Source of the DNA: Loktanella fryxellensis
GTDB taxonomy: Bacteria; Pseudomonadota; Alphaproteobacteria; Rhodobacterales; Rhodobacteraceae
Length of the DNA: 64,000 nt
NCBI RefSeq assembly: GCF_900110065.1
Contig: NZ_FOCI01000012.1
Span: 1-64,000 of the forward strand
Direction of reading: 5' to 3'
Part shown: one piece after another, positions 1 to 8,155 of the stretch
How the letters are laid out: each line of letters opens with the position of its first letter
How positions within the stretch are numbered: position 1 is the stretch's first letter
Translations under genes and position numbers: made by a program
Notes under the pieces: model-generated
The model's input: only the letters and a program-made list of their open reading frames with translations
What the model was told of the DNA's origin: nothing
Databases searched by the model: none

Positions 1-272
1 ATGCCCAACCATGGGAACCAACCACCGCCGGTGCCATAGCCAGGAATGATGCGCTCCGCGCATCGAAGTGTCTGGGTCGGGCGCTCTGGCGGAACTGGAG
101 CGGATACCACCGCCGGAGCCGCGTCGAGACAAAGATGCATTGTGTAAAGCTGCTGGGCCAGCGGCTGATGGCTCGGGACTTCGACCGCCAGGTCGCAGAG
201 GTCCAGGTGCGCATCGCTATCCTGAATGGCTACACCGCCCTTGGCATCCCCGTCACAAAGGCAGTGGCATAA
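1..272 (+). pseudogene. IS5-type transposase, C-terminal fragment (cut by window start)
   Basis: The frame is open from the first bases and ends at TAA 270-272, giving about 90 residues. It contains the Y-(2)-R-(3)-E-(6)-K signature of IS4/IS5 DDE transposases (Y in GYHRRSRVETK, then E, then K of HCVK), so the catalytic glutamate of the DDE triad is present. The tail ARDFDRQVAEVQVRIAILNG is also typical of these transposases as I know them. The remainder of the gene lies left of the window, so I cannot tell whether the element is intact or a remnant. No terminal inverted repeat is obvious just downstream. It marks the left part of the window as accessory DNA. Confidence 0.75.
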
Positions 273-342
273 ATCCGTCTGGGGTAAGGGGAAAACCGTC
301 CGTCAGCTGATTTGCGCAACAGAGTCGAAGAAGGACGTGAAA

Positions 343-648
343 ATGCGCGTGAAGATGGGCACAGTTGTGCCGAAGATGGGCACATTTGTGCACCTGGTCG
401 AAGAACCAACCGATTATCGAACCGCCATAGCGATGGCTCTGCACGAAGAGTTGGACGACACACACAGGGCAATCAAAACGGCCATGCGCTGGACGGGTGC
501 CAGCGAACGCACTGTGAAGTACTGGTTCTCGGGCGAGCGGGGGCCGAGCGGCGACCATCTGATCGCCCTCGCGCGGCATTCGGATGCCGTGCTCTACGTT
601 GTTCTTGCACTTGCGGGCCGCCACATTGTCGAGGAGGCAGACGATTGA
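343..648 (+). CDS. Small HTH-like protein (hypothetical regulator)
   Basis: 101 residues. ATG 343 is chosen because AAGGA sits 7 nt upstream; the frame is open further upstream but with no comparable ribosome site. The C-terminal half (AIKTAMRWTGASERTVKYWF...GPSGDHLIALARHSD) looks like a helix-turn-helix: the pattern T-G-A-S-E-R-T-V-K-x-W resembles excisionase or Cro-type DNA-binding units. The N-terminus carries two copies of a seven-residue unit (KMGTVVP, KMGTFVH) from a 21-bp tandem duplication. It sits between a transposase fragment and a toxin-antitoxin pair, which suggests a mobile or plasmid-derived origin. I know similar small proteins from alphaproteobacterial accessory regions but no tested function. 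Confidence 0.6.
   Translation: MRVKMGTVVPKMGTFVHLVEEPTDYRTAIAMALHEELDDTHRAIKTAMRWTGASERTVKYWFSGERGPSGDHLIALARHSDAVLYVVLALAGRHIVEEADD
351..392 (+). repeat. 21-bp tandem duplication inside the HTH-like gene
   Basis: Two adjacent 21-bp units, 351-371 and 372-392, differ at only two positions (one internal, one at the final base). They encode KMGTVVP and KMGTFVH, so the duplication keeps the frame. Confidence 0.8.
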
Positions 649-689
649 GGGGCGAACGATGATCGGCAGGAGTAGGGCGCAGCTCACTC

Positions 690-717
690 TTGTTTTGTGT
701 GCGTTTTTGGTTATATT
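690..717 (+). promoter_or_regulatory. Candidate promoter of parDE
   Basis: TTGTTT (690-695) and TATATT (712-717) are separated by 16 bp, in an AT-rich patch unusual for this window, 31 bp before the parD start. ParD-type antitoxins normally repress their own promoter. I did not identify an operator with confidence. Confidence 0.5.
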
Positions 718-747
718 GAATACACGCGAGATGAGAGGTGCTGCGCC

Positions 748-1002
748 ATGTCCCGAACGACAACGATGACTGTCCGCCTTGGTGGGGCCCTGAGCGACTT
801 CGTGTCGGCCAACGTAGGCGATGACGGGTCCTATGAGAACGTCAGCGAGTACATCCGCGACCTGATCCGGCGTGACAAGGAGAGGGCGGAGCAGGAAGCC
901 TTCAACCGGCTGAAGGGCGAGCTGACCCACGCGTTCGCAGCCCCGGAGGAGTCGTATCAACCGCTGACCGCAGCCGAGGTGATTGCGCGGAACAGGGCCT
1001 GA
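748..1002 (+). CDS. parD: ParD-type antitoxin (ribbon-helix-helix)
   Basis: 84 residues. The N-terminus (SRTTTMTVRLGGALSDFVSANV) is the short beta strand plus helix of a ribbon-helix-helix DNA-binding fold, followed by SYENVSEYIRDLIRRDKER, the usual second helix of ParD/CopG antitoxins. The C-terminal 35 residues would wrap the toxin. ATG 748 has GAGAGG at 733-738. The stop is 4 bp before the ParE start, so the two are translationally coupled. Known ParD proteins neutralise ParE and repress the operon; both roles are inferred here from family and order. Confidence 0.88.
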   Translation: MSRTTTMTVRLGGALSDFVSANVGDDGSYENVSEYIRDLIRRDKERAEQEAFNRLKGELTHAFAAPEESYQPLTAAEVIARNRA

Positions 1003-1006
1003 TCCG

Positions 1007-1324
1007 ATGCCCGCCATTCGCATCCAGGAAGGGGCGTCGCATCGCCTCGATGACATCTACCGCTACACCCGTGACAGGTGGGGAGATGATCGGGCCGAGA
1101 AATACATCACCGGCCTGTTCGCCGCCTTCGACAAGATCGCTGACCATGGCGTTGCATCAAAGCCCATCCCGGCCGAGTTCGGCCTCAACGGGTTTTTCTT
1201 TCGCTACGAACGCCATTTCGTCTACTGGCGACATCTCTCGAATGGCGACATCGGGATTGTGACCATCCTGCACGAGCGAATGCATCAGATCGACCGGTTC
1301 CGGGATGACTTCGGTTTAGACTGA
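1007..1324 (+). CDS. parE: ParE-type toxin (RelE/ParE fold)
   Basis: 105 residues. The order is as in ParE: SHRLDDIYRYTRDRWG (helical hairpin), a core with FRYERHFVYWRHL, and a C-terminal strand VTILHERMHQIDRFRDD. The family poisons DNA gyrase, unlike RelE which cuts mRNA. ATG 1007 lies 4 bp after the parD stop and lacks a strong ribosome site of its own, consistent with coupled translation that keeps the antitoxin in excess. Length is normal and no frame damage is seen, so the pair looks functional. Confidence 0.88.
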   Translation: MPAIRIQEGASHRLDDIYRYTRDRWGDDRAEKYITGLFAAFDKIADHGVASKPIPAEFGLNGFFFRYERHFVYWRHLSNGDIGIVTILHERMHQIDRFRDDFGLD

Positions 1325-1560
1325 TCGGCTGGTTTTCCAAAGAGCGTCAGATTTGCGCAGGGTTTCGCGTGGGTCCCTCGGGGTCCGACGCTGGCACGAG
1401 AGAGAGTTCGTTGCATGTGTCATTCCCTCCGCCAGACTCATTTGGATTTTTGAAGCTTTTGTGCCCCCAGGCGTCGGCATTGTTGCTGGCGAATGCATCG
1501 CGTCGCCATGCCCGGTATCCGACCGGATTCAACGCAGGCTGCTGCACGGTCCCCGCAACG
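1325..1560. other. Gene-free junction between accessory patch and tct locus
   Basis: About 236 bp without a credible gene on either strand. It separates the toxin-antitoxin module from the terminator of tctA. The stretch ATTCCCTCCGCCA near 1421-1433 looks a little like the 3' end of a tRNA or tmRNA and could be an attachment-site remnant, but no tRNA body precedes it. I see nothing else definable. Confidence 0.4.
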
Positions 1561-1596
1561 CAAAAGCGCCGCCCGCGTCAGCGGGCAGCGCTTTTG
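1561..1596 (-). terminator. Intrinsic terminator after tctA
   Basis: A near-perfect hairpin: CAAAAGCGC and GCCCGC pair with GCGGGC and GCGCTTTTG around a GTCA loop. A-rich and T-rich ends mean it can work in both directions, closing tctA on the minus strand and blocking read-through from parDE. Confidence 0.8.
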
Positions 1597-1614
1597 TGAG
1601 ACCCAAGCGGGATA

Positions 1615-3120
1615 TCACTCGGCTTCGCTGAACACTTCCGCGCGCTTCTTGCTGACTTGCGGCAGCAGCATCACGATCAGCACGATCACCGTCAGACCCA
1701 GCAGCGTTGCACTGATCGGTCGCGTCACGAACGTGGTCGGATCGCCGCGCCCGAGGATCATCGCCCGGCGCAGGTTCTCCTCCAGCAGCGGGCCAAGGAC
1801 GAAGCCGAGCAGCAAGGGGGCCGGTTCGCAGCGCAGCTTCATCAGTACATAGCCCATCAGGCCGAACCCCGCGACCGCATAGAGGTCGTAGACGTTCGAG
1901 TTCACCGAATAGACACCGATGGAACAGAACGCCATGATGATGGGAAACAGCACGTGGTAAGGAACGGTCAGCAGCTTCACCCACAGCCCGATCAGCGGCA
2001 GGTTCAGCACGATCAGCATCAGGTTGCCGATCCACATGCTGGCGATGATGCCCCAGAACAGTGCCGGCTGTTCGGCGGCGACGTTCGGGCCGGGCACGAC
2101 GCCCTGAATGATCATCGCACCCACCATCAGCGCCATCACCGGGTTGGCGGGAATGCCGAGGGTCAAGAGCGGGATGAAGCTGGTCTGCGCACCTGCGTTG
2201 TTGGCGGATTCAGGGCCGGCGACACCGGCGATGGACCCCTTGCCAAACTCTTCCGGTGTCTTGGAGATCCGCTTTTCCACCGTGTAGGACGCAAAGGAGG
2301 CGAGGATCGCGCCGCCCCCCGGCAGGATGCCCAGTGCCGATCCCAGCAGCGTGCCGCGCAGCATGGGGGCGATCATCGCCTTCAGGTCGGCGCGGCTGGG
2401 CCACAGGCTGCCCAGTTTCGTGGTCAGCACGGTGCGGTCCTGTTCGCCTTCCAGATTGCGCAGGATTTCCGCGATGCCGAACACCCCCACGGCCAGCGCC
2501 ACGAAGTTCAGCCCGTCCGCATAGGCGGTGATGCCGAAGGTGAACCGCGGCGTGCCCGTGTAGATGTCGGTCCCGACTACGCCCAAGAGCAGCCCCAGCA
2601 CCGTCATCGCCAGCGCCTTGAGGATGGATCCGTGCGCCAGCGCGATGGCCGCGACGAGACCGAGCAGCATGAGGCTGAAATATTCCGCCGCACCGAACTT
2701 CAACGCCACGATGGTCAGCAGCGGTGCAAGGATCGCCACCAGCAGCGTCGCGACCGAGCCTGCAAAGAACGACCCCAGCGCCGCCACGGCCAGCGCCGTG
2801 CCCGCCTTGCCTTTGCGGGCCAGTTGGTAGCCGTCGATGGCGGTCACGGCGGACGACGATTCGCCCGGCATGTTGATCAGGATCGCGGTGGTCGATCCCC
2901 CATACTGCGCGCCGTAGTAGATGCCTGCGAGCATGATGAGAGAGCTGACCGGTTCCAGCTGGAACGTGATCGGCAGCAGCATGGCGATGGTTGCCGTCGC
3001 CCCGATGCCCGGCAGCACGCCGATCAGCGTGCCGAGGATGACGCCGATCAGGCAGAACAGCAGGTTGGTGGGCGAGCCTGCGGTGGCAAAGCCGAGGCCG
3101 AGGTTGGATATCAGGTCCAT
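1615..3120 (-). CDS. tctA: Tripartite tricarboxylate transporter, large membrane subunit TctA
   Basis: 501 residues, the usual length. It is the 12-helix channel subunit of a TTT system that moves di- or tricarboxylates across the inner membrane using an ion gradient. The N-terminal [21 protein letters not shown] and the internal [20 protein letters not shown] are the two glycine/proline-rich signature repeats of TctA. ATG 3120 is preceded by AGGAGG at a 5-nt gap; a TTG one codon earlier is possible. It is the last gene of tctC-tctB-tctA, 10 bp after tctB. Substrate cannot be read from sequence; the adjoining DctB/DctD-like pair points to a C4- or related carboxylate. Confidence 0.93.
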   Translation of the reverse strand: MDLISNLGLGFATAGSPTNLLFCLIGVILGTLIGVLPGIGATATIAMLLPITFQLEPVSSLIMLAGIYYGAQYGGSTTAILINMPGESSSAVTAIDGYQLARKGKAGTALAVAALGSFFAGSVATLLVAILAPLLTIVALKFGAAEYFSLMLLGLVAAIALAHGSILKALAMTVLGLLLGVVGTDIYTGTPRFTFGITAYADGLNFVALAVGVFGIAEILRNLEGEQDRTVLTTKLGSLWPSRADLKAMIAPMLRGTLLGSALGILPGGGAILASFASYTVEKRISKTPEEFGKGSIAGVAGPESANNAGAQTSFIPLLTLGIPANPVMALMVGAMIIQGVVPGPNVAAEQPALFWGIIASMWIGNLMLIVLNLPLIGLWVKLLTVPYHVLFPIIMAFCSIGVYSVNSNVYDLYAVAGFGLMGYVLMKLRCEPAPLLLGFVLGPLLEENLRRAMILGRGDPTTFVTRPISATLLGLTVIVLIVMLLPQVSKKRAEVFSEAE

Positions 3121-3130
3121 CAAAGCCTCC

Positions 3131-3589
3131 TCAGACCGGCAGCCACGGACCGAAGCGCCGGAACGGCAACCCCAGACCCACGCTGAACACCAGCGTGCAG
3201 AAGATCATCACGGCGACCGACAGGATCAACGACGCGAGCCAGCTCATCTTCAGCGCCGCACGCGCGGCGATCAGCGTGGTGAAGAAGATCGACGGCACGA
3301 AGCCGAGGCCCCGCACGGTCAACCCGAAGAAGATGGGCGCCGGCAGGATGAACATCATGCCCCGCCACGCGAGGGTGCCGACGGGTTCGTCCTCGCTCGA
3401 GAACGCGGTGAACACGATGGCCGCGCCCAGCAGGATCATGACACCGGACAGGACCAGCGGAAAGTATCCGGGGCCCATGCGCAGGGCGGTCCCGATCTCC
3501 ATGCCCATGGATTGCACGGCGAACAGCACACCGACTGCGATGAACAGGCCGCCTGCTGCGGCGTCCGTCTTGTTGATGGGTCTTGCCAT
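3131..3589 (-). CDS. tctB: Tripartite tricarboxylate transporter, small membrane subunit TctB
   Basis: 152 residues with four predicted membrane segments (GGLFIAVGVLFAVQSM, LVLSGVMILLGAAIVFTAF, MMFILPAPIFFGLTV, LASLILSVAVMIFCTLVF), the TctB layout. The N-terminal GPGYFPLVL motif is typical of the family. ATG 3589 has GGGGAGGGG upstream; the longer frame to 3706 would add an Arg-rich leader with no support. It lies between tctC and tctA and would not function without them. Confidence 0.9.
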   Translation of the reverse strand: MARPINKTDAAAGGLFIAVGVLFAVQSMGMEIGTALRMGPGYFPLVLSGVMILLGAAIVFTAFSSEDEPVGTLAWRGMMFILPAPIFFGLTVRGLGFVPSIFFTTLIAARAALKMSWLASLILSVAVMIFCTLVFSVGLGLPFRRFGPWLPV

Positions 3590-3623
3590 CCCGATCCCCT
3601 CCCCGGAATCCAGTGATAGAAAA

Positions 3624-3652
3624 GGGCCCCGGCGCAGCGCGCCGGAGCCCCC
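3624..3652 (-). terminator. Hairpin attenuator between tctC and tctB
   Basis: On the minus strand a 12-bp stem (GGGCTCCGGCGC with GCGCCGGGGCCC, one G-T pair, loop GCT) is followed by TTTT. Placed 11 bp after the tctC stop, it would end or protect most transcripts, leaving more binding protein than membrane subunits. Confidence 0.7.
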
Positions 3653-3663
3653 ATGTGCAACGA

Positions 3664-4641
3664 TCAGTCGGCGTAGACGCCGGCGTCGGCGATGACCGGT
3701 TCCCAACGGGCGATCTCACTTTCCAGCTTTGCCTGCAGTGCTGCGGGGGTGCCGTCCGTCGCGGGCGACGGTGCGGTGCCCAGTTCAGCCAGGCTCGCGG
3801 CCAGCGTCGGATCGGCCAGCACGGTCTGCAGCGAGGCGCTCAGACGCTCGACGGCCTCGGCCGGCGTGCCCTTGGGGGCGTAGATGCCGTGCCAGATCGA
3901 CACTTCCATGCCGGCAAGGCCGGCTTCGGCGACGGTGGGCATGTCCGGAAAGATCTCCAGCCGCGCGGGCGTGGTGACGCCGTAGCCCTTGATCGTGCCG
4001 CCGCGGATCTGTTCGGACGTGTTGGTGGTCTGGTCGCACATCAGATCGACCTGACCGCCCAGAAGGTCGGTCATCGCGGGGCCGGTGCCCTGATAGGGGA
4101 CGGTCACCAGCGACACGTTCAGCGCCTGCTGGAACAGCATCCCGCACAGGTGGCTGGCCGCACCGATCCCGGCATTGGCCATGGTCAGCGTGTCGGCGTT
4201 TTCCTTGACGTAGGTCACCAGCGACGCAAGGTCCGCAGGCTCGAGGTCGGAACGGCCAACGAGGGTCATCGGTACTTCCGTCACGAGACCCACATAGTCG
4301 AAGGCGGCCAACGTGTCATAGGCCAGGTTGCGGTACAGCGTGGCGGCCGTGGCCATCCCGATGTGGTGCAGCAGGACGGTATAGCCATCGGCCTCGGCCG
4401 TGGCGACCTGACCTGCACCCAGCGTGCCGCCGGCACCGCCGACGTTTTCGACGATGACCTGCTGGCCCAGATCGGTGGACATCTTTTCGGCGACCAGACG
4501 GGCGACCGTGTCGGTCGGGCCACCGGCGGCAAAGGGCACGACCATCGTGATCGAGCGTTCTGGATAGTCCTGCGCCATCAGGGCGCCGGAAGACAGGATG
4601 GTACCGGCAAGGGCGCCGGTCAGGATGCGGTGAAGTGCCAT
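3664..4641 (-). CDS. tctC: Periplasmic tricarboxylate-binding protein TctC (Bug family)
   Basis: 325 residues. A signal peptide (MALHRILTGALAGTILSSGALMAQ) is followed by DYPERSITMVVPFAAGGPTDTVAR, the Bug-family loop that closes over the carboxylate ligand. The domain continues with VENVGGAGGTLGA and the PYQGTGPAMTDLLGGQVD segment. This protein delivers the substrate to TctAB. It is first in the operon, with a 213-bp upstream region that carries a sigma-54-like promoter and repeated sites. A strong hairpin follows the gene. Confidence 0.93.
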   Translation of the reverse strand: MALHRILTGALAGTILSSGALMAQDYPERSITMVVPFAAGGPTDTVARLVAEKMSTDLGQQVIVENVGGAGGTLGAGQVATAEADGYTVLLHHIGMATAATLYRNLAYDTLAAFDYVGLVTEVPMTLVGRSDLEPADLASLVTYVKENADTLTMANAGIGAASHLCGMLFQQALNVSLVTVPYQGTGPAMTDLLGGQVDLMCDQTTNTSEQIRGGTIKGYGVTTPARLEIFPDMPTVAEAGLAGMEVSIWHGIYAPKGTPAEAVERLSASLQTVLADPTLAASLAELGTAPSPATDGTPAALQAKLESEIARWEPVIADAGVYAD

Positions 4642-4736
4642 GGGGTTCCTCCTCGAACGTAGGCATGCGATCCGTCGTCCCGCTTCTCTCCCAAGGGGGC
4701 GACGTGCCGCTGCATCTGGCAGGGTCCGCGAGGCGG

Positions 4737-4753
4737 ACGCCAGAGGCTTGCCA
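4737..4753 (-). promoter_or_regulatory. Candidate sigma-54 (-24/-12) promoter for tctCBA
   Basis: On the minus strand TGGCAAGCCTCTGGCGT has GG and GC elements separated by exactly 10 bp, as sigma-54 promoters require (consensus TGGCACG-N4-TTGC). It lies about 96 bp before tctC, and the NtrC-family activator is encoded next door. Three consensus positions differ, so the call is tentative. Confidence 0.5.
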
Positions 4754-4790
4754 CCGGCACGGCAAGATTAGTGCGCTGACGGCCATGGCG

Positions 4791-4835
4791 ATGGGTGGAA
4801 ACGGTAACATGCCACCCACAGGATGGGTGGAAACC
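4791..4835. promoter_or_regulatory. Repeated activator-site candidates upstream of tctC
   Basis: TGGGTGG occurs at 4792-4798 and 4824-4830, 32 bp apart (about three helical turns), with an inverted CCACCCA at 4812-4818 between them. The flanking GATGGGTGGAAAC is an exact direct repeat. Position, about 40-90 bp upstream of the sigma-54-like element, fits enhancer sites for the adjacent response regulator. Confidence 0.5.
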
Positions 4836-4854
4836 GACACATCGGCGGGGCGGA

Positions 4855-6204
4855 CTAGTCCTCGGTTGCGTCGCCGTCGGTAATCAGCCGCCGGTCCAGA
4901 CCGTGCTTCTGCATCTTCTCGTACAGCGTCTTGCGCGAGATCCCGAGGTCCTCGTAGACGCCGCGCAGCCGACCGCCGTGGGCCGCGATCGCGGCGGCGA
5001 TCACGCTGCGCTCGAACTCGGCCACGCGGGTGGCCAGACGGGGCAGGGGCGCCCCATCCGCCCCCGGCATCCAGTCCAGCCCCAGCACGTGCCGGTCCGC
5101 CAGATTGCGCAATTCGCGCACGTTGCCGGGCCAGTCGCGGGCGGTCAGGTCGGCCAGCACCTCCGGCGCGGGGCTGCGGTCCTCGGCGCCATGTCGCGCC
5201 GCCGCCTCGCGCAGCAGATGCAGGAACAGCAAGGAGATGTCCTCGCGCCGCGCGGTCAGCGGCGGGACCGCCAGCGTCGTGACCGCAAGGCGGAAATACA
5301 GATCCTCGCGGAACGCCCCCCGCGCGACCTGCGCAGGCAGGGCCACGCGGCTGGTGGCGATGAACCGCACGTCGAGTGCGATGGGGTCGTTCGATCCCAG
5401 CCGGGTGATGACCCGGTCTTGCAGCACCCGCAGCAGCTTGGCCTGCAGATCGAGCGGCATGGTGTCGATGTCGTCGAGCAGCACCGTGCCGCCGCGGGCA
5501 TGCTCGAACCGGCCATAGCGCGCGCGCAAGGCCCCGGCAAAGGCGCCCGCCTCGTGACCGAAGAGCTCGCTTTCGATCAGGGTGGCGGACAGCGCGGCGC
5601 AGTTCACCACGACGAAGGGGCGTGCCGCGCGGGCGGACAGATCGTGCAGCGCGCGTGCGACGACCTCTTTCCCTGCGCCGGTCGGACCCGTCACCAGCAC
5701 GTCCGCCTCGCTGGCGCCGATGGTGCGCAAGCGGCGGCGCAGGTCGATCATCGGGGCGGACCGGCCGGGCAGGCGCACCTCCAGATCGTCCTGTTGCCCT
5801 GCGGCCGCCCGCAGACGGCGATTGTCCATCACCAGCGCGCGGTGGTCGGCGGCGCGGCGCAGCACGGTGGCCAGCGACGGGATCGCGAACGGCTTGGCGA
5901 TGAAGTCGTAGGCCCCGCGCCGCATCGCCTCGACCGCCAGCTCCACGTCGGCGTGGCCGGTGATCAGGATCACGGGCAGATCGCGGTCGATCTCGCCCAG
6001 CCGCTGCAGCAGGGTCATGCCGTCCATGCCGGGCATGCGGATGTCGCTGACCACGACGCCGTTGAACCCAGGTCCCGCATGGGTCAGCGCCTCCTCTGCC
6101 GTGGAAAAGGCGGTCACGGTGAACCCCGCCAGATCAAGGGCCTGTTCCGTGGACTGGCGCATCGCCACGTCGTCGTCGATCAGCAGGACGCGGGGCAGGG
6201 TCAT
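4855..6204 (-). CDS. dctD: NtrC/DctD-type response regulator
   Basis: 449 residues. Receiver domain 1-120 with acceptor Asp54 (SDIRMPG) and Lys104 (AKPF); AAA+ domain about 145-370 with Walker A GPTGAGKE (173-180), Walker B TVLLDD (240-245) and the sigma-54 contact loop; Fis-type HTH at the C-terminus (ISRKTLYEKMQKHG). The contact loop reads GAFAGA (220-225) rather than GAFTGA. ATG 6204 overlaps the kinase stop by ATGA. It probably activates tctCBA through the sites at 4737-4835. DctD-like is a family call; the ligand is unknown. Confidence 0.88.
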   Translation of the reverse strand: MTLPRVLLIDDDVAMRQSTEQALDLAGFTVTAFSTAEEALTHAGPGFNGVVVSDIRMPGMDGMTLLQRLGEIDRDLPVILITGHADVELAVEAMRRGAYDFIAKPFAIPSLATVLRRAADHRALVMDNRRLRAAAGQQDDLEVRLPGRSAPMIDLRRRLRTIGASEADVLVTGPTGAGKEVVARALHDLSARAARPFVVVNCAALSATLIESELFGHEAGAFAGALRARYGRFEHARGGTVLLDDIDTMPLDLQAKLLRVLQDRVITRLGSNDPIALDVRFIATSRVALPAQVARGAFREDLYFRLAVTTLAVPPLTARREDISLLFLHLLREAAARHGAEDRSPAPEVLADLTARDWPGNVRELRNLADRHVLGLDWMPGADGAPLPRLATRVAEFERSVIAAAIAAHGGRLRGVYEDLGISRKTLYEKMQKHGLDRRLITDGDATED

Positions 6205-8072
6205 TCCGCCGCCATCCGGTCGGTGGCGACCGCCTGCAGCGCAATCGTGAACACGGCCCCGCCAGCGGGATGGGTGCCCACCCGCAGATCGCCACCGAAA
6301 TCCTTGAGGATGTTGTAAGAGATCGACAGCCCCAGCCCCAGACCGGACCCCACCCGTTTGGTGGTGAAGAACGGATCGAAGATCCGGTCGGCGATGGCCC
6401 CAGCCACACCCGGTCCGTGGTCGCGGATCGTCAGCAATACGAAGTCGCCGTCGTGCTGCGCCGCGATCTCGATCCGGCGCAGCGGTGCATCCTCCAGCGC
6501 ATCGACGGCATTGGCCAGCACGTTGGACAGCACCTGCTGCAACCGCACGCTGCCTGCGCGCACGCGCGGCAGGCGGGGGGCGATGTCGCGAATCACGGTG
6601 ACGTCGCCCAGCCGGTTCGCCAGCAACGCCAGCGCGCCGTCCACCTCCGCCCCCAGATCGAGGACCTTGAGCGGCGTGTCGGGTTTGCGCGCGACGTGGC
6701 GCAGGTGCCGCGCGATGGCCGCCATGCGGTCGATCAGCATCACGATCTGGCCCACGTTGGCCTGCGCGCGGTCCAGATCGCCACGGCTCATCAGGATCGC
6801 CGCACTGTCGGCATAGTTGCGGGCCGCCGCCAGCGGCTGGTTGATCTCGTGGCTCAGCGCCGCCGACATCTGCCCCAGTGCCGCCAGCTTGCCCGCCTGC
6901 ACCAGATCCGCCTGCGTGCGCCGCAGGGCCGCTTCCGTCGCGCGCCGCTCCGCGATCTCGTCGCGGATCTGGGCGTTCATCCGCGCCAGATCGGCGGTGC
7001 GTTCCGCCACGCGGCGTTCCAGTTCGACCTTGGCCGCGTCCTGTGCCGCCAGCCGCGCCGCCAGCCGGTCGCGGCGCTGCCACCACACGATGCCAAGACC
7101 CGCCACGATGCACAGACCCAGCAGGATCGCCGCCACCGCCAGCCGCGCCTGTGCGCGCGCATCGCTGGTGTCGCGCAGCACATGCACCGTCCAGTCGGCC
7201 AACGGCATGGGCGCGCTGACCTCCAGATAGGTGCGCTGCGCGGTGCCGGGCGTCATCGCGATCACCGGCAGGCCCTGCATCTGCGACCGCGAAACGGGCA
7301 ACACCCCGACCGGCTGGTCCGCATAGCGCCGCGCCTGCACGGTCCGCGCCACCCGGTCGGCGGTCAGCGGCAAAAATCCCTGATACAGCCAGTCGGCCTG
7401 TGTGGACAGGAACACGACACCTTCCGCATCGGTCACGATGATCGCATCCGTCTGACGGCGCCAGTCCGCCTCGATCATGTCCAGATCGACCTTGACCGCG
7501 ATCACCCCGGCGATGGCCCCCGCCGTGTTGCGGACGGGTGCGGCGAAATAGTAACCGCGCACCCCCGATGTGGTGCCAAGCGCGAAATAGCGTCCGCGCC
7601 CGCCCGCGATGGCGGCGGTGAAATAAGGCCTGAATGCAAAATCCTGCCCGACGAAGCTGTCAGGCTGGTCGTGGTTCGACGATGCGATGGTGATGCCGTC
7701 GTCACCCATCACGTAGATCACAGAACTGTCCAGCAGCGCGTTGCGGGTGGCGAGCCACGCGCTGATTGCGGCCGCATCGCGGCTGTCTGCGGCACCGGGC
7801 GCGTCCAGCAGCGCCCGCAGGTCGCCATCGTCCGCCAGCAGGTCCGGCACCGTCTGGAACCGGCGCAGATGCCCTTCCAGAACCTGATGCGTCAGTTGCA
7901 GCGTCGCCTGTGCGCGGGTGCGGTCGGCGGCCAGATAATAGCCAAGGACGCTGCCCGACACGGCCCATGCCACCAGTACGAACGCTGCCACGAGGCCTGC
8001 CACAGGCACCCATGGCAGGTCGCGCCACGCCGCGTGACGGTGTCGCGACAGCGGCGTGTCGTTCATGGCCAT
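6201..8072 (-). CDS. dctB: DctB-type sensor histidine kinase
   Basis: 623 residues. Transmembrane segment about 23-46, a periplasmic sensory domain of cache type (about 50-305; YFTAAIAGGRGRYFALGTTSGVRGYYFA is typical of DctB), a second membrane segment about 311-331, a coiled-coil linker (LERRVAERTADLARMN), then the kinase core: LSHEINQPLAAARNYAD with phospho-acceptor His408, an N box (NVLANAVDAL) and G boxes (DHGPGVAG, GSGLGLGLSI). It should sense an external carboxylate and phosphorylate the adjacent regulator. ATG 8072 follows a G-rich ribosome site; a second ATG at 8066 is possible. Confidence 0.9.
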   Translation of the reverse strand: MAMNDTPLSRHRHAAWRDLPWVPVAGLVAAFVLVAWAVSGSVLGYYLAADRTRAQATLQLTHQVLEGHLRRFQTVPDLLADDGDLRALLDAPGAADSRDAAAISAWLATRNALLDSSVIYVMGDDGITIASSNHDQPDSFVGQDFAFRPYFTAAIAGGRGRYFALGTTSGVRGYYFAAPVRNTAGAIAGVIAVKVDLDMIEADWRRQTDAIIVTDAEGVVFLSTQADWLYQGFLPLTADRVARTVQARRYADQPVGVLPVSRSQMQGLPVIAMTPGTAQRTYLEVSAPMPLADWTVHVLRDTSDARAQARLAVAAILLGLCIVAGLGIVWWQRRDRLAARLAAQDAAKVELERRVAERTADLARMNAQIRDEIAERRATEAALRRTQADLVQAGKLAALGQMSAALSHEINQPLAAARNYADSAAILMSRGDLDRAQANVGQIVMLIDRMAAIARHLRHVARKPDTPLKVLDLGAEVDGALALLANRLGDVTVIRDIAPRLPRVRAGSVRLQQVLSNVLANAVDALEDAPLRRIEIAAQHDGDFVLLTIRDHGPGVAGAIADRIFDPFFTTKRVGSGLGLGLSISYNILKDFGGDLRVGTHPAGGAVFTIALQAVATDRMAAE

Positions 8073-8155
8073 GTCTACACCCCCCCCTCGCGCTCCCGCG
8101 TTACCTTGAGCCAGAACGCGGGCGAGGTATAGTGGTGCGGCACGTGGCGGCCGTG

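Noticed and set aside
1421-1433. ATTCCCTCCGCCA as a tRNA 3' end or att site
   Set aside because: No cloverleaf precedes it and no second copy is visible; 13 bp is too short to call.
1657-3186. Long open frames antisense to tctA and other genes (also 3583-4662, 4795-6318, 6270-8132, 7766-9646, 32219-33043)
   Set aside because: These are GC-rich shadow frames: their translations are Arg-, His- and Gln-rich without domains, and the opposite strand holds recognised genes.
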